43,454 bases of DNA, from positions 1 through 43,454 of the forward strand of contig SCRJ01000128.1 of NCBI GenBank assembly GCA_004298115.1. Direction: 5' to 3'. The notes under the pieces are model-generated. The model searched no databases. It was not told the origin of the DNA and was given only the letters and a program-made list of their open reading frames with translations. The translations under genes were made by a program, and so were the position numbers. The DNA comes from Acidobacteriota bacterium (GTDB taxonomy: Bacteria > Acidobacteriota > Thermoanaerobaculia > Thermoanaerobaculales > Thermoanaerobaculaceae). Shown here in pieces: positions 34,601 to 43,454 of this stretch; the stretch's first letter is position 1, and each line of letters starts with the position of its first letter.

Positions 34601-34671
34601 AGGCTCCGCCAGTGCGCCTTCCCCACGCGCGTCCCGTTCACCTTCTCACCCACGGCCCCGTGGTCGTCCAT
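31639..34671 (-). CDS. actB: Alternative Complex III subunit ActB, Fe-S and molybdopterin-like protein
   Basis: A 1010-aa peripheral subunit. A twin-arginine motif sits at residues 54-60 (RRAFLKV) before a hydrophobic stretch ending in AAC, the displaced Tat signal typical of ActB. A long molybdopterin-oxidoreductase-like domain follows (about 70-740), which in this family has lost molybdenum. The ferredoxin part carries four cysteine groups: CIGCNACMVAC (near 787), CQQCENAPCEQVCP (840), CVGTRYCSNNCP (870) and CSFC with CAQTCP (919-952), matching three [4Fe-4S] and one [3Fe-4S] clusters. The start at 34671 has no clear ribosome site; a heptamer repeat fills the 62-bp gap after actA. Confidence 0.93.
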   Translation of the reverse strand: MDDHGAVGEKVNGTRVGKAHWRSLDELADTPEFRALVEKEFPGLAEELTSPRTRRAFLKVMGASLGIAGLAACRWPKETILPFANRPEDRIPGVPQQYATAMELAGAAVGLLVTSYDGRPVKIEGNPLHPASRGAAGAFAQASLLELYDPDRSQQVVRRDGDQTLASSWDEFTAFAGPLMAALRAKGGAGLAVLSEESSSPSLARLRQRLAELMPEAKWFAWEPISRDDGRGAAARTFGEPLRPLLRFDRADVVVCLDADPISDHPDAVAYARAFASRRRGAGGTMSRVYSAGPVMSLTAAAADHRLAVPSHRVAGVAARTLAELERLGVTVPGGRELAALATADPGETAFAAAAAAELAAARGRGLVVAGPGQTIAHDIAAAINAALGNVGATVVYVRDGLPAPASAPDGLDGFLDEIERGAVETAVILGGNPAYAAAPVQRFIERYRRAPVRLHLSHFDDETSRASTWHLPRAHYLEAWGDARSWDGTYSVQQPLIAALYGGRTPIEVVASLLGEATTAGYEIVRATFKTLAAPGDFEATWRKTLNDGVLAGSAFPEVAAVVSSTGRASAAAPAGTDPAAAGFEVVFVADASVHDGRFANNAWLQEMPDPLTKITWDNAALLSPRTAAAIGARHGDVVRVTRGDRTVEIAAYVMPGQADGTVVLPLGYGRSAAGSVGNGVGANAYVLRGPGALRFARGVAVERAGRTHTLACTQDQQAIDRVGYEARGQRIAEIVREATLAEFLADPEFVRKQDEPPAALPIFTSPKLTGEHQWAMSIDLAACIGCNACMVACQAENNIAVVGREQVIRGRAMHWIRVDRYFSGKPETPEVSFQPMACQQCENAPCEQVCPVAATMHSEEGLNEQVYNRCVGTRYCSNNCPYKVRRFNFFNYFKNVPQSEKMAFNPEVTVRGRGVMEKCSFCIQRIETVKIAAKNDRRPIRDGEIVPACAQTCPTQAIVFGDIKDPASRVSGLRADKRSYAVLGELNTKPRITYLAKLRNPSPKLGEG

Positions 34672-34701
34672 CCGCGGCTCACGCGCTTCGGTTCTCCCCC
34701 C

Positions 34702-34729
34702 GGACCCCGGTCCCCGGTCTCCGGACCCC
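34702..34729 (-). repeat. Heptanucleotide array inside the actA-actB gap
   Basis: Read on the minus strand, four contiguous heptamers: GGGGTCC, GGAGACC, GGGGACC, GGGGTCC. They begin 5 bp after the actA stop and lie within an otherwise tightly packed operon. They share form and one exact unit with the array at 21595. Confidence 0.75.
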
Positions 34730-34733
34730 TGTC

Positions 34734-35402
34734 TCATCGGTGGCACGTCCAACAGTCCGTCGGCGGGTTGATGTTGTTCGCCTGGCGCAGCGTCTTCCCG
34801 TACACGTCGGGGTCCTCCGGAGCAACCCAGTCCATCTTCGTCACCATGTCCGGCGGCCGCAGGTGCGGCTCCGGGTGGCGGTGGCAGTCCAGGCACCAAC
34901 CCATCGAGAGGCGGTGGACCTGCGTCACGACGTCCATCGTGTCCACCCGCCCGTGGCACTCCACGCAGCCGACGCCACGCCGAACGTGGGCCGAGTGGTT
35001 GAAGTAGACGTAGTCGGGAAGGTCGTGCACCCGCACCCAGGGGATCGGCAGGCCGGTCGCGTAGCTCTCCCGCACCACCAGCAGCTTCGGGCTCGTGCTC
35101 CGGATCCGCGCGTGGCAGTTCATGCACGTCTGGGTCGGCGGCAGCGCGGCATGCGCCGCCACCTCCACCGTGTTGTGACAGTACCGGCAGTCGATCCCGA
35201 GCTGACCCGCGTGCAGCGCGTGGCTGTACGGCACGGGCTGCACCGGCCGGTAGCCGACGTTCGTGGTCCGGGGCGAGGCGCCGTAGGCGAGCAACACGAC
35301 GACGTACGCCGGCACGAGGACCAACGTCGCCGCGAGAACGGGCCTCAGCAGGTTGGTCCACTTGGGGAATACGAACGCCCCCCAGTTCTCGCCGCGCTTC
35401 AT
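34734..35402 (-). CDS. actA: Alternative Complex III subunit ActA, pentaheme cytochrome c
   Basis: A 222-aa membrane-anchored multiheme cytochrome. One TM helix (residues 19-40) is followed by five CxxCH sites: CRYCH (72), CMNCH (93), CVECH (146), CLDCH (170) and CWTCH (217), the number known for ActA. Additional His residues (for example SHALHAG, NHSAH) provide sixth ligands. ActA relays electrons from the Fe-S chain of ActB to ActE or an outside acceptor. The ATG at 35402 has no Shine-Dalgarno site; it lies 8 nt from the -10 box of a good promoter, so the mRNA is probably leaderless. First gene of the act-cox run. Confidence 0.95.
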   Translation of the reverse strand: MKRGENWGAFVFPKWTNLLRPVLAATLVLVPAYVVVLLAYGASPRTTNVGYRPVQPVPYSHALHAGQLGIDCRYCHNTVEVAAHAALPPTQTCMNCHARIRSTSPKLLVVRESYATGLPIPWVRVHDLPDYVYFNHSAHVRRGVGCVECHGRVDTMDVVTQVHRLSMGWCLDCHRHPEPHLRPPDMVTKMDWVAPEDPDVYGKTLRQANNINPPTDCWTCHR

Positions 35403-35410
35403 GAGACGTA

Positions 35411-35439
35411 ATCTTAATCAGCGCTTCGAGACGAGTCAA
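35411..35439 (-). promoter_or_regulatory. Promoter of the act-cox cluster
   Basis: On the minus strand TTGACT (35439-35434), a 17-bp spacer and TAAGAT (35416-35411). The actA ATG begins 8 nt after the -10 box, giving a leaderless or near-leaderless transcript. CGTCTC occurs twice, once in the spacer just after the -35 and once between the -10 box and the ATG, a possible regulator site. Confidence 0.7.
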
Positions 35440-35540
35440 GCCTTCGCCCCGCCGAGCCGAGCCTACCCGCCGACCCCTTGTTTATCTACATGATCTCAAT
35501 ACGGTTGCGCCCGGCGGTGCGGCCCCGGTGCGGGTCAGGG

Positions 35541-37631
35541 TCAGAGCGCCGGCTCGATGCGGTCCACGGTCCAGGCCGCGCCGTCGAAGCTGACGGCGTC
35601 GCCGACCGCCTTCTCGAGCAACAGTTGCGCCGCTTCCGAGCCGTGGGAGAGGATCCCCCGCTCGGGCTCCCCCTCGTACGGTCCGAGGATCACGATCGCC
35701 CGCTGCTCCCCGCCAGGCTGCGGCCGCAGCCAGACCCGGGTGCCGACCCGCACGCGCGTCGTGTCCACGGATCCCGGGTCGATGATCCGCACCTTGCCCA
35801 GGTCGGCCTGGAGCTCCGAGGCCCTTGCCGAGAGGAACTCCTGACGGGCGCGGGCGGCGTGGTACTCGAAGTTCTCGGAGAGGTCGCCGTGGGCGCGCGC
35901 TTCCTGGATCGCCCGCAACGTCTCCGGGATCTCCTTCTCGAGGAGGTTCTTGAGCTCCGCCTGCAGGCGTGTGACCGTGCCCGGGAGCGCCGGGACGACG
36001 TCCGGCTCCGGCACCTGCCGCAACTCGGGGAAGCGCGCCGTGGCGGCGCGGCGCAGCCAGTTCCGCTCGTCGGCGAGCTCGCCCGGGTGCTCGAGGATCT
36101 GGACCACCCGCCGCGCCTGGTCCACGGTGAGCCTCTCGGCGACGATCCGGCCCGCGAGCCCGCCGGCCGAGAGGATCTCCTTCAACCGGGCGCGGTACGG
36201 GCTGAACGTCCGGCGCTCGGCGAGCTCGACCAGGCGGACGAGCAACGCCCCGCCGCGCCGCTCCTCGAGGAGCGGCCGCAACGCCTCGCCGTCCTCCTCG
36301 CACAGCCAGACCAGCGCGGAGGGGTGTCGCGCCGGCTGCAGCAGCACCCGGTCGAGGAACCCCTGGACCCGCGCGCCCTCCCCGGCGCCGACCAGCGCCG
36401 TCGCGATCGTCGAGAGCAGCTTCGCGCTGGGCTCGTGGTCGAGCCAGCTCTCGTGCACGCCCGCCCATCCGGCCGGGTCGTGCGCGCGCACGAAGTCGAG
36501 GGCCGACTCGCGCTGCTGGGCGTCGCCCAGCTCCCCGAGCAGGGCGGCAGGCCCGACGCGGGCGAGAACGGCCGCGCGGGCGCTTTCGACCGCATCCGCG
36601 GGCGCCCCGTTTCGCGCGGCCAGCATCAGCGCTTCCCACGCCTGCGCCGGGACGGTGCCGGCGGCCGTCGCCTGCTGCAGCAGCGCCGCGCCGAAGAACG
36701 CGGCCAGTTCGCGGCTGCGGCCGCCGTGCCGGCGCACGAGATCGAGCTGTTGCGGCAGGGCGGCCGCGGCGAACTCCGCGCGGATCTCCTCCTCGGGGCC
36801 AGCGCCGGAGGCGAGCCGGTACTGCACCCGGGTTCCGCTCCCGGATGCCAGGACCCGCGCGTTCCTCTTGGCGCGGTTCCACCAACTCGTCCACTGCTCC
36901 TCCGCCACGATGCCCGCGAGCGCGGCCTTGATCTCGGGCACCGCCATCGGCGTCGCGTAGCTCTCGAGCACCGCCGCGAGCGTGCCCTGCGGGTCGCCCG
37001 CGGCCTCGGCGGCGAGCGCCGCCGGCTCTTCGAGCCGCCGCCGCAGGACGTGGCCGGCCGGCAACGGCGTCAGGTACTTCCGCGCCGCATCGATCGGCAT
37101 CGGGACGCGCTTCTCCTTCTCGAAATCGAGGCGCAGCAGCCCCAACTGCGGGTTCGCCTCGACGACCCGCCCCGGGCCACGGCCCGCCATCGCGAACACG
37201 CCGCCGACGTCGTGCGCGAGCCACGTCTCGATGGTCTCGAGCGTCTCGAGAGGCTTGCGCGCCGCGGGCAGGGCGAAGTGCTTGAGCAGCTTCTCCAGCG
37301 ACGGCCGTCCCGCCCAGAGACGGCGAAGGCAGTCCACCAGACCGGCGCGCCACTTCTCCCCGTCTCCGAGCCCGAGCCGGATCAGCTCGACGAGGAAGCG
37401 CTTGCGGGCCTCCCAGGCGCCATCGGCAAGGGCCTGGTCCGCCGCCAGTTCCAGCAGAGTCGCGGCCAGCGTCTTCTTGCCGGCCGACCGCATCCGTTTG
37501 AGCGCATCGACGAAGGCGGAGCCGTCGCCCACGCCCCCCTCCAGACGCGCCATCCAGAACTCCTCGATCGCCGCGGAGTCGCCTCCGGAGATCAACTCGT
37601 TCCACCGCTCGGTCCAGCTGGCATCGCTCAC
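35541..37631 (-). CDS. Long GreA-type transcript cleavage factor with N-terminal helical domain
   Basis: A 696-aa cytoplasmic protein. Residues 549-696 are a complete GreA/GreB module: coiled coil LKNLLEKEIPETLRAIQEARAHGDLSENFEYHAA with the catalytic tip acids Asp583 and Glu586, then the FKBP-like domain (RVRVGTRVWLRP ... EKAVGDAVSF). GreA rescues backtracked RNA polymerase by stimulating transcript cleavage. The first 540 residues are alanine/leucine-rich helical repeats with a small SH3/KOW-like patch at about 141-200 (GRGPGRVVEANPQLGLLRLDFEKEKRVPMP). Long GreA proteins with a similar patch are known in spirochaetes. Start GTG 37631 has no ribosome site but a TATCGT box 8 nt upstream. It is divergent from the S46 peptidase. 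Confidence 0.85.
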   Translation of the reverse strand: MSDASWTERWNELISGGDSAAIEEFWMARLEGGVGDGSAFVDALKRMRSAGKKTLAATLLELAADQALADGAWEARKRFLVELIRLGLGDGEKWRAGLVDCLRRLWAGRPSLEKLLKHFALPAARKPLETLETIETWLAHDVGGVFAMAGRGPGRVVEANPQLGLLRLDFEKEKRVPMPIDAARKYLTPLPAGHVLRRRLEEPAALAAEAAGDPQGTLAAVLESYATPMAVPEIKAALAGIVAEEQWTSWWNRAKRNARVLASGSGTRVQYRLASGAGPEEEIRAEFAAAALPQQLDLVRRHGGRSRELAAFFGAALLQQATAAGTVPAQAWEALMLAARNGAPADAVESARAAVLARVGPAALLGELGDAQQRESALDFVRAHDPAGWAGVHESWLDHEPSAKLLSTIATALVGAGEGARVQGFLDRVLLQPARHPSALVWLCEEDGEALRPLLEERRGGALLVRLVELAERRTFSPYRARLKEILSAGGLAGRIVAERLTVDQARRVVQILEHPGELADERNWLRRAATARFPELRQVPEPDVVPALPGTVTRLQAELKNLLEKEIPETLRAIQEARAHGDLSENFEYHAARARQEFLSARASELQADLGKVRIIDPGSVDTTRVRVGTRVWLRPQPGGEQRAIVILGPYEGEPERGILSHGSEAAQLLLEKAVGDAVSFDGAAWTVDRIEPAL

Positions 37632-37639
37632 GGTCGGTA

Positions 37640-37645
37640 ACGATA
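37640..37645 (-). promoter_or_regulatory. Possible -10 box of the long greA-type gene
   Basis: TATCGT on the minus strand lies exactly 8 nt before the GTG start, the same distance as at actA and the metal-efflux operon. No matching -35 box is visible, so the call rests on spacing and the missing Shine-Dalgarno site. Confidence 0.35.
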
Positions 37646-37742
37646 GCAGCGTTGGCGGGCCTCGCGCCAGGCTTCGACGCCCGGCGATCCGTGTGTCACA
37701 ATCGCGCGGCCCCGCCCCCGGGGCCCGACAGGAGGGACGGCG

Positions 37743-41298
<3,556 letters not shown>

Positions 41299-41301
41299 CC
41301 G

Positions 41302-41955
41302 CTACTCGTAGACCTTGCCGCCCACCCGCAGGCGGCGCAGGTAGAGGATCTCGCACGAGCCGTCGCCGGTGTCCTGCCGCGAGAGCGACGACCTCCACCT
41401 GACCGTCTGCCCGTCCTTGCGGCCCTCGATCGCCACCAGCTCGCCGGTCAGCTCGGCGACATCACCCTCCGAGAGCGACCGCGCCGCGCGCGCGAGGTTC
41501 GAGTCCGCGGGAACGATGTGGGTGTTGGACGAGTTGCGCACCACCACGTCGTCGGGAAACGGCGGCGCCCCGCTCCAGCGCCAGAAGTACCAGCGCCCGC
41601 CCTGCGACCAGTCGAGGCGGCGCCACCCCTCGCCGGCCTCCAGCTCGCCCCACACCATGGCGACGTCGCACGGCGACAGGCCGGTGTTCCACTCGAAGCG
41701 GTAGTTCTCGCGCGACACCACGACCCCGCGCAGCACGTAGCTCGCGAGCGGCGTGAGCACGAACTCCCAGCCACCCTCGTTGATATGGATCGGCTCGGCG
41801 CTCGGAATCGCCTTCTGCTCCGGCGGCAGCGACAGGTCGATCGGCGCGGCGTCCTCGCCGCTCGGCCGGGGCCCGCAGGCACCCGCCGCCAACAGCAGCA
41901 ACGACCCCAGCACTCCGAGCGCGCGCCGTCGACCGTGGAGCATCGTCACGATCAT
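41302..41955 (-). CDS. Uncharacterised lipoprotein
   Basis: A 217-aa predicted lipoprotein of unknown function. The start at 41955 (MIVTMLHGRRR) gives a signal peptide with hydrophobic core VLGSLLLLAAG and lipobox AGAC; a second ATG at 41943 is equally possible. The mature part has INEGGWEFVLTPLASYVLRGVVVSRENYRFEWNTGLSPCDVAMVWGEL, WSQGGRWYFWRW, NSSNTHIVPADSNLARAARSLSEGDVAELTGELVAIEG and SSLSRQDTGDGSCEILYLRRLRV. These read like a conserved family I have seen only as hypothetical, with two Cys and many aromatic residues. It lies 97 bp downstream of the ActF-like gene and may belong to that operon. Confidence 0.75.
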   Translation of the reverse strand: MIVTMLHGRRRALGVLGSLLLLAAGACGPRPSGEDAAPIDLSLPPEQKAIPSAEPIHINEGGWEFVLTPLASYVLRGVVVSRENYRFEWNTGLSPCDVAMVWGELEAGEGWRRLDWSQGGRWYFWRWSGAPPFPDDVVVRNSSNTHIVPADSNLARAARSLSEGDVAELTGELVAIEGRKDGQTVRWRSSLSRQDTGDGSCEILYLRRLRVGGKVYE

Positions 41956-42052
41956 CGCACCGCCCCGGGAGCGCCACAACCGGCCGCGCCCCTGCCGCGG
42001 CCAAAACGGGGGGAGGGCCTTCCCGGTCGTCGAACGGCGGCTCAGGGGAAAC

Positions 42053-43141
42053 CTAGCTCGTCCCCGACCGCGCTCCCCCGCGGGGGCGAAACGCGGCGCC
42101 GGCGGTGAGCACGAACAGCCCGATCACCCCGGCCGTGACGCAGGCGCCGAGCAGGATCGAGGGCGCATCGAGGTGGACCGGCAGCGAGGGCAACACCAGG
42201 AGGAAGTGTTCGCCGAACAGACCCGTGAGGACACTGAGCGCAGCGGCGGCCAGGGTCTTCCGGCCCCGCTTGGTCCGCTCCGGGAGCAGGAAGAAGAACG
42301 GGAACACCAGCACCGCCGCCAGCATCCCGAGGGTGACGACCTTCCACCCGCCCTGCCAACGCGCGAGGAGCTGGCCGGTCTCGTCCGGCATGTTCCCGTA
42401 CCACACCGGCAGGTAGGCGGACCACAGCAGGTACCCCCACATGATGACCATCGCGAACAGCAGCTTTCCGAGGTCCTGGCGGGTCGCCGCGGTCGCTGCG
42501 TCCTCGCGGCCCACCGACTCGGCCAACGCCACGAGCGCAATCGCGGCCAGAAACGCCCCCATGAAGTAGTAGGGCGGGATCACCGTGCTCGGGGCCCACT
42601 CGTGAAGGCTCATGACCAGGTCGATCGCCCACAGCGACAGAACCGCCGCATAGAACAGGAGGTAGACCACCGCGGCGGGCGTGGAGTCGGAGCCGTCGCC
42701 GGCGCGGGCGCGGCGAAGGTAGCGGCGGCCGGACGCGAACAGCAGCGCGGATGCGAGCAGGTCGCGCAGGAGCCGCCGCGCCGCCGATCCCCAACCCGCC
42801 CCGACGGCGCCCGGCATCCAGAGGCCCGCGAGCACGAGCAGCACTGCGAGCAGTGCAAGCGCGAACGGGAAGAACGCCGCCCCGGCCTCCGCCACCGGCG
42901 ACACGACGTGCACCCAGCGCGCACGCGAGCAGCGGACGGCGGCGGAGAACGCGACCGCCGCCGCGGCCACGCCGGCGAAGAACAGCCAGCTCACGGCCAG
43001 CGTGCCGAGCGAGACGGTCGCGAAACCGAACAGCACGCCGGCGGCCAGCGCGGCGAGGCCGATCGCCGTCGCGGCCGCACCCAGGCGCGTCACCCCTGGA
43101 CCCAGGGTGGACTCGCACCGCCGAAGGACGGAGACCGTCAC
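42053..43141 (-). CDS. Second ActF-like membrane subunit
   Basis: A 362-aa polytopic protein with about ten TM helices. It shares with ActF of the main cluster the sequence of motifs IDLVMSLHEWAPSTVIPPYYFMGAF, RQDLGKLLFAMVIMWGYLLWSAYLPVWYGNMPDETGQLL and WKVVTLGMLAAVLVFPFFFLLPERTKRGR, but is clearly divergent. It starts with GTG at 43141, overlapping the stop of the upstream cytochrome c by 4 bp (GTGA). The gene order cytochrome c then ActF matches the end of an act operon, so a second ACIII-like complex is encoded here, with its other genes beyond the right edge. Confidence 0.85.
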   Translation of the reverse strand: MTVSVLRRCESTLGPGVTRLGAAATAIGLAALAAGVLFGFATVSLGTLAVSWLFFAGVAAAAVAFSAAVRCSRARWVHVVSPVAEAGAAFFPFALALLAVLLVLAGLWMPGAVGAGWGSAARRLLRDLLASALLFASGRRYLRRARAGDGSDSTPAAVVYLLFYAAVLSLWAIDLVMSLHEWAPSTVIPPYYFMGAFLAAIALVALAESVGREDAATAATRQDLGKLLFAMVIMWGYLLWSAYLPVWYGNMPDETGQLLARWQGGWKVVTLGMLAAVLVFPFFFLLPERTKRGRKTLAAAALSVLTGLFGEHFLLVLPSLPVHLDAPSILLGACVTAGVIGLFVLTAGAAFRPRGGARSGTS

Positions 43142-43454
43142 CGCCCGCCTCCGGGCGCGACCCCTTGGAGGTGGCGGACGAAGTTCACGAGGTCCCAACG
43201 GTCGGCCTCCGGCAGTCCCTCGGCCTGTGAAGGCATGGCGCGTCCCCCGAAGGTGATCGTCCCGAAGATGTAGCCGTCGCTGCGCGCCCTGATCGTGACG
43301 TACGCGAGGTCGGGAGCCGGCGGGAAGAACTTGGAGACCGGGCCGCCGCCCTGGCCCTCCGGCCCGTGACAGCAGGCGCAGCGCTGCGCGAAGAGCGCCT
43401 TCCCGTGCGCGATCGACGCGGGCGTGAACGGCACCGGGTCGCGGAGCGGCTCGG
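43138..43454 (-). CDS. ActE-like cytochrome c, 5' end outside the window (partial)
   Basis: The C-terminal 105 residues of a mono-heme cytochrome c. The frame runs open to the window edge as EPLRDPVPFTPASIAHGKALFAQRCACCHGPEGQGGGPV, an ActE-type heme region (CACCH). It ends GYIFGTITFGGRAMPSQAEGLPEADRWDLVNFVRHLQG, with a likely Met ligand in RAMPSQ. A GTG at 43434 could start a 98-aa protein, but it lacks a signal peptide and the frame continues upstream, so a truncated view of a longer gene is more likely. Confidence 0.8.
   Translation of the reverse strand, partial: EPLRDPVPFTPASIAHGKALFAQRCACCHGPEGQGGGPVSKFFPPAPDLAYVTIRARSDGYIFGTITFGGRAMPSQAEGLPEADRWDLVNFVRHLQGVAPGGGR

Noticed and set aside
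31639-34671. ActB as an active molybdenum oxidoreductase such as nitrate or formate dehydrogenase
   Set aside because: The act gene order, displaced Tat motif and C-terminal ferredoxin arrangement match ActB, whose molybdopterin domain is known to lack the cofactor.
35482-37605. Minus- and plus-strand long frames over the greA-type gene
   Set aside because: Only the frame ending at 35541 contains the GreA domain; the others are low-complexity Arg/Gly/Pro.

Overview
The window is a GC-rich (estimated about 70%), densely packed chromosomal segment from an aerobic Gram-negative-type bacterium. The evidence for that is outer-membrane TolC-family channels, lipoproteins, a caa3-type cytochrome oxidase, Alternative Complex III (ACIII) and an S46 peptidase. 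ACIII linked to caa3 oxidase, S46 peptidases, an N-terminally extended heme A synthase and a long GreA-type protein together fit Acidobacteriota or a neighbouring phylum best. That placement is inference; there is no rRNA or marker phylogeny here. I found no tRNA, rRNA, CRISPR array, prophage or transposase.

Layout, left to right. 1-1,200: a heptanucleotide tandem repeat, then a nitroreductase and a small PspC/zinc-ribbon membrane protein on the minus strand. 1,475-1,715: a lysine/alanine-rich histone-H1-like repeat protein with a near-consensus promoter. 2,143-8,167: a heavy-metal RND efflux operon (small His/Cys exported protein, then czcC, czcB and czcA homologues) whose first gene appears to be leaderless. 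8,279-9,721: a divergent pyruvate kinase. 9,752-17,088 (minus strand): a MarR-family regulator followed by a MacA/MacB-like ABC efflux system, a TolC-type outer-membrane protein and a large MscS-like channel with a duplicated periplasmic domain. 17,185-21,417: queE with ctaA (heme A synthase) on the minus strand, divergent from ctaB (heme O synthase) and a DUF3179 protein. 21,418-21,837: a gene-free stretch made of repeats and a hairpin element.

21,838-35,402 (minus strand) is the centrepiece: a 13.6-kb respiratory cluster in the order actA-B-C-D-E-F, unknown membrane protein, sco, coxB (fused to cytochrome c), coxA, coxC, a subunit IV-type gene, and a second subunit III-like gene. ACIII oxidises quinol and reduces cytochrome c, the CoxB-fused cytochrome c domain passes electrons to CuA, and the nearby ctaA/ctaB and sco products supply heme A and copper. 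A promoter with 17-bp spacing lies directly before actA, so that the actA mRNA would be leaderless.

35,541-43,454: a 696-aa protein with a C-terminal GreA module, a DPP7-type S46 dipeptidyl-peptidase, purA, an uncharacterised lipoprotein, and at the right edge the end of a second ACIII-like cluster (ActF-like and ActE-like) that continues outside the window.

The most unusual sequence-level signals are four dispersed arrays of related heptanucleotides, all lying downstream of stop codons, the ~80-bp direct repeats and hairpin element after the oxidase genes, and a recurring spacing of a TANNNT box about 8 nt before start codons that lack Shine-Dalgarno sites.
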